Shown: positions 11,306 to 23,400, numbered from the stretch's first letter. The stretch: DNA of 64,000 nucleotides from Streptomyces sp. WMMC500 (GCF_027497195.1 NZ_CP114905.1:8534001-8598000), one strand, 5' to 3'. Numbers and translations are program-made. Notes: a model not told the origin generated them from the letters alone.

Positions 11306-12808
11306 ATGAGTGAGCCGGTCGTCGTCGTGGGCGCCGGGCCCGCCGGTCTGATGCTCGCCTGTGAGCTGGCGATGCGCGACGTGCCCGCGGTCCTGGTGGA
11401 CGTGCATCCCACGCAGCGCGCCGAGGCTCCGGCCATGGCGATCAACGCGGGCACGCTGGAGATGCTGGACCAGCGCGGCCTGGCCGCCGGGCTGCGGGAG
11501 GGCACGGTCACCTTCCCCGAGGTGCGGTTCGCGGACCTGCGCCTGGCCTTCGAGAAGGTGCAGGGGCCGCGGGAGCCCACCCACATGGTGCTGCAGTCCC
11601 GGCTGGAGAAGGTGCTGATCGACCGGGCGGTCGAGCTGGGCGTCGACCTGCGCTGGGCCACCCGCCTGACGGGCTACGAGGAGGCGTCGGACGGCTCCGG
11701 CGTCACCGTGACGCTCGTCTCCGACGTCGGCGAGGAGCGCCTGCGCTGCCGCTACCTGGTCGGTTGCGACGGGCGGGAGAGCGTCGTACGCAAGCAGGCC
11801 GGCATCGACTACGTCGGCGACGACTGGGTGATCGTCCGCGGCATCGTGGGCGACGTCGCGATCGACCGGGGGGACGTGGCGCCCGAGCAGTACGGGCTGT
11901 CCTACACCGACAACGGCGACCAGTTCCTCGGCGCCCCGCTGAGCCCCGACGTCATGCGCGTGTTCAGCGCGGAGTTCTCCACCGAGCCGCCCGAGTTCGA
12001 GGACGGCCCGGCGACGCTGGAGCAGCTCGGCGACGCCGTCAGGCGGCTGACCGGCAAGGAGCTGAAGGCCACCGAGGCGCACTGGCTGCAGCACTACTCG
12101 ATCGTCACCCGCAACGCCGAGCAGTACCGCAAGGGCCGCGTCTTCATCGCCGGCGACGCCGCGCACGTGCACTACCCGTACAACGGGCAGGGCCTGGGCA
12201 CCGCCATCGGCGACGCGGTGAACCTCGGCTGGAAGATCGCCGCGGAGATCCACGGCTGGGCGCCCGACGGCCTGCTCGACTCGTACCACGTGGAGCGGCA
12301 CCTCGCGGGCCGGCTTGCCTGCATGAACATCCAGGCGCAGCTCGCCCTCCTCTACCCGCGCCCGCTCGCCCGCTACATGCGGGAGATGATGGGCGAGTTC
12401 CTGAAGTTCGACGAGGTGAACGTCTTTCTCGCCGAGATCGTCACCAACCTCGGCCCCGCCGTCCCCATCGCCTACGAGGGCGCACCCGAGCCCGCCGACG
12501 GCGACCGGCTGCTCGGCCGCAGGCTGCCGCAGGTGCGGATCAAGACCGCCGCCGGCGACATGGGCGTCGCGGAGACGCTGCAGTCGGGCCGCGGCGTGCT
12601 GCTGGATCTGACCGGTGACGCCTCCGCGCAGGAGGAGAGCGGCTGGGCCGACCGCGTGGACGTCGTCCGCGCCCAGCCCGTACCCGACCTGCCCGGCACC
12701 CTCCTGCTGCGCCCGGACGGCTGCGTCGCCTGGCACGACGGCGACGGCTGGGGCCAGGAGGAGCTGCGCACCGCGCTGCGCACCTGGTTCGGCGCACCGA
12801 CCGGCTGA
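11306..12808 (+). CDS. Class A FAD-dependent monooxygenase (or flavoprotein cyclase)
   Basis: A 500-residue flavoprotein of the aromatic hydroxylase (group A) family. The dinucleotide motif GAGPAG is at 9-14, the DG motif CDGRES is at 154-159, and the GD motif AGDAAHVHYP is at about 282-291, followed by NGQGLGTAIGDAVNLGWK. Family members hydroxylate or epoxidise polyketides with NAD(P)H and O2; in spirotetronate and tetramate clusters a relative (PyrE3) instead acts as an FAD-bound Diels-Alderase. Which applies is not visible here. ATG 11306 follows GAAGGAG by 6 nt. It is likely cotranscribed with PKS-B. A hairpin overlaps its stop codon. Together with the NTF2-like protein it could form an epoxidation and ring-opening pair. 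Confidence 0.85.
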   Translation: MSEPVVVVGAGPAGLMLACELAMRDVPAVLVDVHPTQRAEAPAMAINAGTLEMLDQRGLAAGLREGTVTFPEVRFADLRLAFEKVQGPREPTHMVLQSRLEKVLIDRAVELGVDLRWATRLTGYEEASDGSGVTVTLVSDVGEERLRCRYLVGCDGRESVVRKQAGIDYVGDDWVIVRGIVGDVAIDRGDVAPEQYGLSYTDNGDQFLGAPLSPDVMRVFSAEFSTEPPEFEDGPATLEQLGDAVRRLTGKELKATEAHWLQHYSIVTRNAEQYRKGRVFIAGDAAHVHYPYNGQGLGTAIGDAVNLGWKIAAEIHGWAPDGLLDSYHVERHLAGRLACMNIQAQLALLYPRPLARYMREMMGEFLKFDEVNVFLAEIVTNLGPAVPIAYEGAPEPADGDRLLGRRLPQVRIKTAAGDMGVAETLQSGRGVLLDLTGDASAQEESGWADRVDVVRAQPVPDLPGTLLLRPDGCVAWHDGDGWGQEELRTALRTWFGAPTG

Positions 12809-12820
12809 CGAGCCGGTCGG
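12797..12820 (+). terminator. Hairpin overlapping the stop of the flavin monooxygenase
   Basis: CCGACCGGCT (12797-12806) and AGCCGGTCGG (12811-12820) pair perfectly over 10 bp with a 4-nt loop. The stop codon lies in the loop. A likely factor-independent terminator without a T-run. Confidence 0.6.
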
Positions 12821-12908
12821 GGCGCGCGTCATCCCGGAGGCGCGGCGGGAGCAGATGCCGCCGCGCTCTCCGGGGACGGCCGCGCCGCCGAAGCGGCGTG
12901 AGACCCGG

Positions 12909-12924
12909 CCAAGGGCGGCTTTAG
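12909..12924 (+). promoter_or_regulatory. CCAAGG-N4-CTTTAG element upstream of the AbyU-like gene
   Basis: CCAAGG (12909-12914) and CTTTAG (12919-12924), separated by 4 nt, lie about 99 nt before the GTG start. The layout is identical to the minus-strand reading of the site at 5857-5872. Confidence 0.5.
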
Positions 12925-13022
12925 GCCAACGGAACAGCATGGCCGCCTCGGCGCCGGTGCCTGCTCTGCTGAGCGGTGCCCGGCGCTTTCGCCTAGCAGT
13001 ACCACCACCAGAAGGGAAAGCA

Positions 13023-13529
13023 GTGCGCCCGACAGAGTTCCCCTCCCGGCTGACCGCCGCCGGGGCCGCGGCCATCGCGCTCACCGTGCCCATCGGCGCG
13101 ACCCAGGCCCACGCCGCGGACGGTCACAAGGCCGAGTGCGTGTCCATCTCGTTCATCGAGGAACTGGTCACCACCGAGACCAAGGACGCGGCTCCGGTCG
13201 GTCCCAGCGTCGGCGACGTCGTGATCACCGAGGACGCGGTGCTGGACGACCAGCGCAACCGCATCGGCACCAACGACATCAAGGGCATCATCATCAAGAA
13301 GGACGCCGAGACGGGCGAGCTGTTCTCGTTCTCGGCCGCCGAGTACACCCTCGACGACGGCACCATTCACGTCGCGGGCCTGGTCAACCTGACCGCGCTG
13401 GCCGCGGGCGAGGAGCAGAAGCTCCCGGCCTACGGCACCGGCGGCCGGTACGCCGGCAAGGTCGGCGAGCTGTCGTGGACCCTCGTCAGCGCGACCGAGT
13501 CGCTCAACTCCATTGCGCTCTGCGACTGA
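13023..13529 (+). CDS. Allene-oxide-cyclase-barrel protein, AbyU-like, with signal peptide
   Basis: A 168-residue protein with a probable Sec signal peptide (hydrophobic stretch about 10-30, AHA/AD cleavage near 32) followed by one small beta-barrel domain. The pattern VGDVV, IGTND, YTLDDGTIHVAG, GTGGRYAGKVG and a Trp soon after matches the spirotetronate cyclase AbyU as recalled (IGTSS, ITLSDGVIHAEG, GVSGRYLGLTG, Trp). AbyU catalyses the [4+2] cycloaddition of abyssomicin; plants use the same fold for allene oxide cyclase. Actinomycetes also encode exported members of unknown role, and a signal peptide is unusual for an AbyU-type enzyme. GTG 13023 follows AAGGGA by 7 nt. It has its own CTTTAG element and is followed by a strong hairpin. 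Position between PKS genes supports a biosynthetic role. Confidence 0.7.
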   Translation: MRPTEFPSRLTAAGAAAIALTVPIGATQAHAADGHKAECVSISFIEELVTTETKDAAPVGPSVGDVVITEDAVLDDQRNRIGTNDIKGIIIKKDAETGELFSFSAAEYTLDDGTIHVAGLVNLTALAAGEEQKLPAYGTGGRYAGKVGELSWTLVSATESLNSIALCD

Positions 13530-13560
13530 CGTCGCGGGCCACAGCCGAACGACGGGCTGA

Positions 13561-13585
13561 GACCGGCGGGCACCGCCCGCCGGTC
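13561..13585 (+). terminator. Hairpin after the AbyU-like gene
   Basis: GACCGGCGGGC (13561-13571) pairs perfectly with GCCCGCCGGTC (13575-13585) around a 3-nt loop. It lies 31 nt after the stop and 40 nt before the DedA start. Confidence 0.65.
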
Positions 13586-13625
13586 GCTCCTGCCCGACCC
13601 CGACCAGCAGAGCCCGGGAAGTGCG

Positions 13626-14297
13626 ATGATCCTCGAACCTCAGGTGTGGGCCGCAGCCGCGGCGGACGACTCCGGCAACTGGGCCACCGACCTCATGGAG
13701 GACCTGGGCTCGCCCGGGGTCGCGATCGCCACCGGCCTGGAGAGCCTCTTCCCCACCGTGCCCAGCGAGCTCGTGCTGCTGCTCGGCGGGTACACGGCCC
13801 GCCTCGGCGACCTCAACCTCCTGGCCCTGGTGTGCTGGAGCACCATCGGGTCCGTGGTCGGATCCGTCCTCCACTACTACGTCGGCGCGCTCCTCGGCAG
13901 GCGCCGTACCCGCGCCATCTTCATCCGCTTCCCGCTGGTGCAGGAGTCCGACCTCGACCGCGCCGAGGCGTGGTTCGGCCGCTACGGCGCCAAGGCCGTG
14001 CTGATCGGCCGGCTGATCCCCATCGTCCGCAGCTACGTCTCGCTCCCCGCCGGCATCGAACGCATGGCCATGCCGCTGTTCGTGGCGTACACGGCGATCG
14101 GCTCGCTGCTGTGGAACGTCGTCCTGCTCACCGTCGGCTACGCGGTGGGCAGCAGCCACGACACCGTGGAGCAGTACGCCAACGGGTTCACCGTCGTCGT
14201 CGGCGGCATCCTCCTCGTGCTCGTCGTGCGGTTCGTCGTCGTCCGCCTGCGGGCGCGGCGCCGGGAGCGGCGCCAGGCAGCGGCGAAGTCCGCATGA
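13626..14297 (+). CDS. DedA/SNARE-associated family membrane protein
   Basis: A 223-residue integral membrane protein of the DedA (VTT) family, which in bacteria includes lipid scramblases and transporters. It shows several hydrophobic segments (about 29-50, 62-85, 145-170, 188-206), the family signature LFPTVPSELVLLLGG near 44-58, and the GR-x-IPIVRSYVSLPAG region at about 128-143 that holds the conserved arginine and proline residues. The C-terminus is rich in Arg (RLRARRRERRQ), positioned for the cytoplasm. ATG 13626 follows GGGAAG by 5 nt. It lies between the AbyU-like gene and PKS-C; a role in membrane homeostasis or self-protection during production is possible but not shown. Confidence 0.85.
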   Translation: MILEPQVWAAAAADDSGNWATDLMEDLGSPGVAIATGLESLFPTVPSELVLLLGGYTARLGDLNLLALVCWSTIGSVVGSVLHYYVGALLGRRRTRAIFIRFPLVQESDLDRAEAWFGRYGAKAVLIGRLIPIVRSYVSLPAGIERMAMPLFVAYTAIGSLLWNVVLLTVGYAVGSSHDTVEQYANGFTVVVGGILLVLVVRFVVVRLRARRRERRQAAAKSA

Positions 14298-14323
14298 CCT
14301 GCCCGTAAGGCAGTCAGCACACG

Positions 14324-14339
14324 GTTAGGCCCTCTTTAG
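14324..14339 (+). promoter_or_regulatory. GTTAGG-N4-CTTTAG element upstream of PKS-C
   Basis: GTTAGG (14324-14329) and CTTTAG (14334-14339) lie 84 nt before the GTG start of PKS-C. The spacing to the start matches the other CTTTAG elements and speaks against the in-frame ATG at 14354. Confidence 0.5.
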
Positions 14340-14422
14340 CCCGGCCGCCGAGCATGAGCCAGTACCGCGCCCGGCATCGCCTCCGCGCGCCCGCCGGGCC
14401 CCGACGGATCGGAGTGTGGACA

Positions 14423-17400
14423 GTGTCGGAACCGGCGGCCCAGGCCCTCGCGCGACCGGAAGGCCCGGCATCCATCGCCGTGGTGGGGACGGCCTGCCGT
14501 CTCCCGCAGGCCGACACCCCCGAGGCGTTCTGGGAACTCCTGCGCGACGGCCGCGACGCCGTCACCGCGCTCCCCGACGGACGCCCGGACCTGCACGCCC
14601 CGGGGGAGGCGCCGAACAAGGCCCGCAGCGGCGCGTTCCTCGACCACGTCGACCTCTTCGACCCCGCCTTCTTCGGCATCGGCCCGCGCGAGGCCGCCGC
14701 CATGGACCCGCAGCAGCGCCTCGTGCTGGAGCTGGCGTGGGAGACGCTGGAACGGGCCGGTGTCGTGCCCGCGTCGCTCGCCGGCACCCGCACCGGGGTG
14801 TTCGTCGGCGCCATGGCCGACGACTACGCCCGGCTCACCCAGCAGTTCGGCCCGGCCGCCGTCGGTCAGCACACCGCGACCGGCCTGCACCGCGGCATCA
14901 TCGCCAACCGCGTCTCGTACCTCCTCGGCCTCACCGGCCCCAGCATGACCGTCGACACCGGGCAGTCGTCCTCCCTCACCGCCGTCCACCTCGCCTGCGC
15001 AAGCCTGCTCCGCGGAGAGGCGGACCTCGCGCTGGCCGGCGGCGTGAGCCTCAACCTCACGGCCGACGGCTACGAGATCACCGAGGCGTTCGGCGCGCTG
15101 TCGCCCGACGGCCGCTGCCACACCTTCGACGCCCGCGCCAACGGCTACGTACGCGGCGAGGGCGGCGGCTTCGTGCTGCTGAAGCGGCTCTCCGACGCCC
15201 TCGACGACGGCGACCGGGTGCTCGGCGTCATCCTCGGCAGCGCCGTCAACAACGACGGCGCCACGGACACCCTCACCACCCCGGGCGCCCCGGGCCAGGC
15301 CGACCTGCTGCGCCTGGCCTGCGACCGCGCCGGCGTCGCCCCCGGCGACGTCCAGTACGTCGAACTGCACGGCACCGGCACGCGGCTCGGCGACCCCGTC
15401 GAGGCCACGGCCCTCGGCGAGGCCCTGGGCGCCGGCCGCGGCGACCGGGACCGGCTGCGCGTCGGCTCCGCCAAGACCAACGTCGGCCACCTGGAGGGCG
15501 CGGCCGGCATCACCGGCCTGATCAAGACGCTGCTGAGCCTGCACCACCGGGAGTTGCCGCGCAGCCTCCACTTCCGCTCCGCGAACCCCGCGATCCCGCT
15601 GGCCGACCTCGGGCTGCGGGTGCAGGAGGAACACGGGCCGTGGCCGGACGAGGGCCGGCGGCTGATCGCCGGGGTCAGCTCGTTCGGGATGGGCGGCGCG
15701 AACGCGCACGTGGTGGTGGGGGAGCCGCCGTCGCCGAGCGTGAACGGAGCGGCGGGGACCGGTCACGCGTCCGCCGCGGCGGACACGGGCCCGGCGCCCG
15801 TCGGGGACGCCGGCGTACTGCCCTTCCTCCTCTCCGGCCGCAGCGCCGCCGCCCTGCGGGCCCAGGCGCGCCGGCTGCACGACCACCTGACCGCGCGAGG
15901 CGGCGTCGCCACTCCCGTCGACGTCGCCCGCGCTCTCGCCACCACCCGCTCGGCCTTCGAGTACCGGGCCGCCGTCCTCCCCGCCCTCACCCCGGCGGAG
16001 GCGACGGCTCCGGCCGCCGAGGGGACTCTCGACGCGCTGGTCGCCGGCCTGGCGGCACTCGCCGACGACACCCCCGCCTCCGGCGTCCTGCGCGGCACCG
16101 TCCGCGACGGCCGCGTCGCGCACCTCTTCGCCGGCCAGGGCAGCCAGCGCGCGGGCATGGGCCGCGAACTGCACGCGTCCTGGCCGGTGTTCCGCGCCGC
16201 ACTCGACGAGCTGTGCACCGCTCTCGACGTCGCGCTCGCGCCGTACGCCGACCGCCCCCTGCGCGACGTGATGTTCGCCGACGACGACCCGGACCTGCAC
16301 CGCACGGTCTACGCGCAGCCGGCGCTCTTCGCCTTCGAGGTCGCCCTCTTCCGGCTGCTGGAGAGCTGGGGGATGCGCCCCGACGTGGTGGCCGGCCACT
16401 CCATCGGCGAACTCGCCGCCGCCCACGTCGCCGGCGTGCTCACGCTGCCCGACGCCTGCCGCCTGGTCGCGGCCCGCGGCGGTCTCATGCAGGCGCTGCC
16501 TGAGGGCGGCGCGATGCTGTCCGTCCGCGCGCCGGCCGCCGAGGTCGAAGCGCTGCTCACCGGTCCTGACGCCTTCTCCGGGCTGGACGTCGCCGCGGTC
16601 AACGGCCCCGCGGCCACCGTCGTTTCGGGAGACGTCGAGGCGGTCGACCGCCTGGCCGCGGTGTGCGCGGAGCGGGACTGGAAGACCCGCCGGCTGCGGG
16701 TGAGCCACGCCTTCCACTCCGCGCACATGGACGGCATGCTGGCGGGCTTCGCCGCCGTCGCCGCCGAACTGGACTTCCGGCCCCCGCGCATCCCGCTCGT
16801 GTCGAACCTCGACGGCCGGGAAGTCGGCGCCGACGAGGTCTGCGACCCCGGCTACTGGGTGCGGCACGTCCGCCGTACGGTCCGCTTCCACGAGGGCGTG
16901 CGCTCGCTGGGCGCGGCCGGCGTCACCACGCTCGTGGAGATCGGGCCGGACGGGGTCCTGTCCGCCATGGCCAAGGACTGCCTGCCGGACGCGGTGACCG
17001 TACCGCTGCGCCGCGGCGGCACCCCCGAGGCGCGCGAGGTCCTGACGGCGGTCGTGCGGGCCCACCTGCACGGCGTGGCCGTCGACTGGTCCGCCGTGTT
17101 CCAGGGCGCGGACACCGGGCATGTCGACTTGCCGACATATGCGTTCCAGCGCGAGCGCCACTGGCTGACGGGGGAGCGGCAGGCCCCGGCCGTCACCCCG
17201 ACCGACCGCCGCGACCCGACGGGCACGGGCGTGTCGGCTGCTCCGGCCCTGGCGGCCCCCGCCGGTGCGGGTGCCGGCGCGCCGGGGACCCTGGCGCTCG
17301 TCGTGGGCGAAGCCGCCGGCGTCCTCGGGTACGCCGACGCCTCGGCGGTCGAAGTGCGGCGCGCCTTCCGCGACCTGGGCGTCGACTCGATCTCCGCCGT

Positions 17401-20400
17401 CACCCTCCGGGACCGGCTGGCCGACGCCACCGGCCTCGACCTGCCCAGCTCCGTCCTCTTCGACCACCCCACCCCCGAACGCCTCGCCGCCCACCTGCAC
17501 GCCCGCCTCACCGGCGCCGACGACGGCGTCGCGACCACCGCCGTCGCCGTGGACGCGGACGACCCGGTGGTCGTCGTCGGGATGGCGTGCCGCTATCCGG
17601 GCGGTGTGACGTCGCCGGCGGAGCTGTGGGACATGGTGTGGTCGGGGCGCGAGGGGATCTCGGGGTTCCCGGTGGACCGGGGCTGGGGCACCGATTTGTT
17701 CGACGCCGATCCGGGCACGTCGGGCAAGTCGTACGCGCGTCAGGGCGGCTTCCTGCATGACGCGGGGGAGTTCGACGCGGAGTTCTTCGGTGTCTCGCCG
17801 CGTGAAGCGCTGGCGATGGATCCGCAGCAGCGGCTGGTGCTGGAGACGTCGTGGGAGGCGTGTGAGCGCGCCGGCATCGATCCCGACAGCCTGCGCGGCA
17901 GCCGCACCGGCGTCTACATCGGCGCCACCGCGCAGGAGTACGGGCCCCGGCTCGCCGACGGCCATGACGGCCACGGCGGCCATCTGCTCACCGGCACCAC
18001 GGTCAGCGTGCTGTCGGGGCGGGTGGCGTACGCGCTCGGTCTTGAGGGTCCGGCGGTGACGATCGACACGGCGTGCTCGTCGTCGCTGGTCGCCCTGCAC
18101 CTTGCCGCCCAGGCGCTGCGCAACGGGGAGTGCGACCGCGCACTCGCCGGCGGCGTCACCGTCATGGGCTCTCCCGGCATGTTCCTGGAGTTCTCGCGGC
18201 AGCGGGGGCTGTCGCCGGACGGCCGGTGTAAGGCGTTCGCGGAGGGCGCCGACGGTACGGGCTGGAGCGAGGGCGTGGGGCTGCTGCTCGTCGAGCGGCT
18301 GTCGGAGGCGCAGCGGCGGGGGCACGAGGTGCTGGCCGTGCTGCGCGGCTCCGCCGTCAACCAGGACGGCGCTTCCAACGGCCTGACGGCACCCAACGGA
18401 CCCTCGCAGCAGCGGGTCATCCAGCAGGCACTCGCCACCGCCGGACTCGGCGCCGGCCAGGTCGACGCCGTGGAGGCGCACGGGACCGGCACCAGGCTTG
18501 GCGACCCCATCGAGGCACAGGCGCTGCTCGCGACGTACGGGCGGGAGCGCTCGGCGGAACGGCCGCTGTGGCTGGGGTCGCTGAAGTCCAACATCGGGCA
18601 CACGCAGGCCGCGGCGGGAGTCGCGGGCGTCATCAAGATGATCGAGGCGATGCGTCGCGGCGCGCTGCCGCAGACGTTGCACGTCGACCAGCCCACCACG
18701 CACGTGGACTGGGACGCGGGTGCCGTCTCCCTGCTGACGGAGGCGCGGGAGTGGCCGGAGACGGGGGAGCCGCGGCGGGCGGCGGTGTCGTCGTTCGGCA
18801 TCAGCGGTACGAACGCGCACGTGATCCTGGAGGAGGCTGCGGAGGAGGAGCAGGCGCCCGCGGGGGATCCCGGTCCGGGTGTGCTTCCGGCGGTGCCGTG
18901 GGTGGTGTCGGCGCGTAGCGCGGAGGCGTTGCGGGCGCAGGCGGCGCGGCTGGGGGAGTTCGTCGGGGAGGCCGGGGGAGAGGTGTCTCCGGTGGACGTC
19001 GGGGTGGCGCTGCTGTCGCGGTCGACCGGCGACTACCGGACCGTGGTCACGGGCTCCGACACCGAGGAGCTGCGGAACGGGTTGGCGCGAGTGGCGGCGG
19101 ATGCCTTCGAGCCCTCTCCTGCTGCGACCGGCGGTGTCGGGCTGTTGTTCACCGGTCAGGGTGCGCAGTGGCCCGGGATGGGCGCGGGGCTGGGCGGTTT
19201 CGCGGTCTTCCGGGAGGCGTTGGAGGAGGTTTGCGCCGGGTTCGACGGGCTGTTGAGCCGTCCGCTGGACCAGGTGCTGGCCGCGCGTGACGGCGGGTTG
19301 GTGGACCGGACGGAGTTCACGCAGCCGGGGTTGTTCGCGTTCGAGGTGGCGATGTTCCGTCAGCTTCGTGCGTGGGGTGTGGAGCCGACTGTTCTCGTGG
19401 GTCATTCGGTGGGTGAGTTGGCCGCGGCGCACTGTGCGGGTGTGTGGTCGCTGGCGGATGCGTGCCGTCTGGTGGCCGCCCGCGGGCGGTTGATGGAGGC
19501 GTTGCCGCCCGGTGGGGCGATGGTGTCGCTGCGCGGGAGCCTGGACGAGGTCGGTGCCCTGTTGGAGGGCAGCTCCCAGGTCGATGTCGCCGCGGTCAAC
19601 GGGCCGCGGTCGGTGGTGATCTCCGGTGATGAGGGGGAGATCGAGGGGTTGGTGTCGCGTTGGGAGGCGGGGGGTGGTCGGGCGCGTCGGTTGCGGGTGT
19701 CGCATGCGTTCCACTCGCCGCTGATCGAGCCGATGCTCGCCGACTTCCAGCAGGTGGCCGAGGACGTCGAATACCACGCTCCTGGGCTTCCCTTGGTCTC
19801 GAACGTCACGGGCCGACTCGCTGACGCGGAGACGGTGTGCGATCCGGAGTACTGGGTGCGGCACGTGCGCCAGGCGGTCCGCTTCGCGGACGGCGTGCAG
19901 TCGGCGGCTCGCACCGGGGTCTCCGTGTTCATGGAGGTCGGGCCCGCCCCGGTGCTGACCGCCATGGGGCAGGAATGCCTCCCGGACGAGCCCATCCAGT
20001 GGATCGCCCTCTCCCGCGCACCCCGGGAAGGCGATGCGGAATCTCGCGCCGTGGGTGAGCTGATGTCCGGCGTCGGTGCCGCGTTCTCCGCGGGTGCGCG
20101 GGTGGATTGGCGTGCGGTGTTCGGTGGCGTGAGCGGTCGGCGGGTTGCGCTCCCGACGTACGCCTTCCAGCGGCGCCGCTACTGGCTCTCCGGATCCGCG
20201 TCGACCGGTGACCCGGCGGGTCTCGGTTTGGGTGTGTCCGGGCACGGGTTGTTGGGTGCGGCGGTGACGGTCGCTTCGTCCGGTGCGGTGGTGTTGACCG
20301 GGCGGGTCTCGCGCGCCGGTGACGGCTGGGTGACCGGGCATCGGATCCAGGACAGGGTGCTGGTGCCGGGTGCGGCGCTGGTGGAGATGGCGTTGCGGGC

Positions 20401-23400
20401 CGGGGACGAGGCTGGCTGTCCCGTCCTGGAAGACCTGACGCTCGAAGCCCCGCTGGAGTTGCCCGAGATCGGGGGCGTGCAGATCCAGGTCACCGTCGAC
20501 CCCGCCGAGGGTGACGCATCGGCTCGTACGGTCAGCGTGCACTCTCGCCCGGACGACGACCCCGAGCGCCCCTTCACCCGCCACGCCACCGGCAGCCTCA
20601 TCCCTTCCACCGACGACGAGGTCGGCGAGCCGTGGCAGGGCGCCTGGCCACCTGCGGGAGCCGAGGCCGTCGACCTGGCCGGCGCGTACGGCGCGCTGGC
20701 CGAGCAGGGCTACGACTACGGGCCCGGTTTCCGGGGCCTGACCGCGCTGTGGCAGGAGGGGACGACCCGTTACGCGGAGGTCGTGCTGCCCGAGGAGCAC
20801 ACCGGCGGGCACGGGCCCGACGCCTTCGGCCTCCACCCCGCCCTCCTCGACGCCGCCCTGCACACTCTCCTCGTCGACAGCGGAGACAAGCCCGACGCCG
20901 GCATCCGCGTGCCGTTCTCCTGGTCGAAGGTCGTGTTGCACGCCACCGGGGCCACCCGGCTGCGCGTCAAGGCCGAAACCTCCGGCCCGGACACCGCCGA
21001 GATCACGCTCTTCGACGCCGAAGGCGGCCCGGTCGCCGAGGTCGGCGAGCTGACCCTGCGTACTCTCTCGGCGGAGCCCCGGTCCACCGCCGACCTCTAC
21101 ACGCTGCGCTGGACCGCGCAGCAGCGCCCCGCGGCCGGCGCACCGGACCTCGCCGGCTGGGCCACCCTCGGCCCCGCCGACCCCCTCCCCGGCACCGCCG
21201 CCATGCACCACCCGAGCCTGGCCGACCTCCTCACCACCGGCCACCACCCCACCGCCCTCGTCTACGCCCCCGCCCCCGGCGACCCCACCCCCGCCACCAC
21301 CCACCGGGCCGTACACGACCTCCTCACCCTGCTCCAGCACCACCTCGCCGAACCCCGCCTCACCGACACCCCCCTCATCCTCCTCACCCGCCACGCCCAC
21401 ACCGCCGAGCCCGACCCCGTCCACGCGGCGCTGTGGGGGCTGGCCCGTACCGCGCAGGCCGAGTACCCGGGCCGTGTCCACCTGGTCGACACCGACGACC
21501 ACCCCGACACCCGCACAAACCTCCCCGGCGCACTCGCCCACACCCTGGCGAGCGCCACCCCCCAACTCGCCCTCCACCACAGCACCCCCCACACCCCGCA
21601 CCTCACCCACCTGCCGCCCCAGGGCGACGCGGGGGAGGCGTTCGGCCGCCGGAACGGCACCGTGCTGATCACCGGTGGGGCCGGGGCGCTCGGCGGGCTT
21701 GTCGCACGTCATCTGGTGGCGGCGCACGGCGTACGGCACCTCCTGCTCGCCGGCCGCCGCGGCATCGACACCCCCGGAGCGGCCGAGCTGCAGGAGCACC
21801 TGCGGGCGGCCGGCGCGGAGGCCACGTTCGCCCGCTGCGACCTCACCGACCGCGACGCCGTGGCCCGGATGCTCGCCGAGCTCCCCGACGACCGGCCGCT
21901 GACCGCGGTCGTCCACGCCGCGGGTGTCGTCTCCGACGCCACGATCGCGTCCCTCACGCCCGAGGCGCTCAGCGAAGTCCTCGCTCCCAAGGTCGACGCC
22001 GCGACGCACCTCGACGAGCTGACGCGCGACTTCGATCTCGACGCCTTCGTCCTCTTCTCCTCGGTCGCCGGCGTGCTGGGCACCCCGGGGCAGGGCAACT
22101 ACGCCGCGGCCAACGCCTGGCTCGACGCGCTGGCCGCCCGCCGCCGGGCCCAGGGGCTGCCGGGCCAGGCCCTGGCGTGGGGCCTGTGGGGCGACGTCGG
22201 CGGCGCCGGCGGCATGGGGGCCGCGCTCGGCGAGGCCGAACTCGCGCGGTGGCGCCGCAGCGGTATCGCCCCGCTGACGCCGGAGCTCGGGCTCGCGTCC
22301 CTGGACGCGGCGCTGCGCACCCGCACGCCGAACCTCATCCCCGTACGCATGGACCTCCCCGCGCTCCGCGCGCAGGCCGGGGCCGGCGACGTGCCGTACC
22401 TCCTCCGGGACTTCGCCCCCCGCCGCCGCACCCGCCGGGTGGCCGCGGGGACGGCGGCCGGCACGACCGCCCTCGCCGCCCGGGTGGCCGGTCTCGACGC
22501 GGCGGCACAGGAGGCCGAGCTGGTCGGACTGGTCCGTACCCAGGCCGCGCTGGTCCTCGGCTACGACGACGCGGCGACCATCGACGCCGACCAGGACTTC
22601 AAGGCGCTCGGCTTCGACTCCCTGACCGCGGTCGAGCTGCGCAACCGCGTCAACGCCGCGGCGGACGTGCGCCTCGCCCCCACGGTCGTCTTCAACTACC
22701 CCACGCCCGCGGGCCTCGCCCGCCATCTGCGCGACGAAGTGCTCGGAGCCGTCACCGCCGCCACCGCGACCACCGCCGCCGCGGTGGACGCGGACGACCC
22801 GGTGGTCGTCGTGGGAATGGCGTGCCGCTATCCGGGCGGTGTGACGTCGCCGGCGGAGCTGTGGGACATGGTCTGGTCCGGCGGCGAGGGCATCTCGGAG
22901 TTCCCCACCGACCGCGGCTGGGACACCGACCTCTTCGACGCCGACCCGGGCACGTCCGGGAAGTCGTACGCGCGTCACGGCGGCTTCCTGTACGACGCGG
23001 GGGAGTTCGACGCGGAGTTCTTCGGCGTCTCGCCGCGTGAGGCGCTGGCGATGGATCCGCAGCAGCGGCTTGTGCTGGAGACGTCGTGGGAGGCGTGCGA
23101 GCGCGCCGGCATCGATCCCGACAGCCTGCGGGGCAGCCGCACCGGCGTCTACGTCGGCGTCATGTACCACGACTACGCGCCCCGCATGTCGACCGAACGG
23201 CAGGAGATCGAGGGCTACGCGCTCACGGGAAACCTGTCGAGCGTGCTGTCGGGGCGGGTGGCGTACGCGCTCGGTCTTGAGGGCCCCGCGATGACGATCG
23301 ACACGGCGTGCTCGTCGTCGCTCGTCGCCCTGCACCTCGCCGCCCAGGCGATGCGGAACGGGGAGTGCGACCGGGCGCTCGTCGGCGGCGTCACCGTGAT

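Noticed and set aside
14354..14422. ATG at 14354 as start of PKS-C
   Set aside because: It lies only 15 nt after the CTTTAG element and lacks a ribosome site; GTG 14423 has GGAG at good spacing and starts just before the KS.
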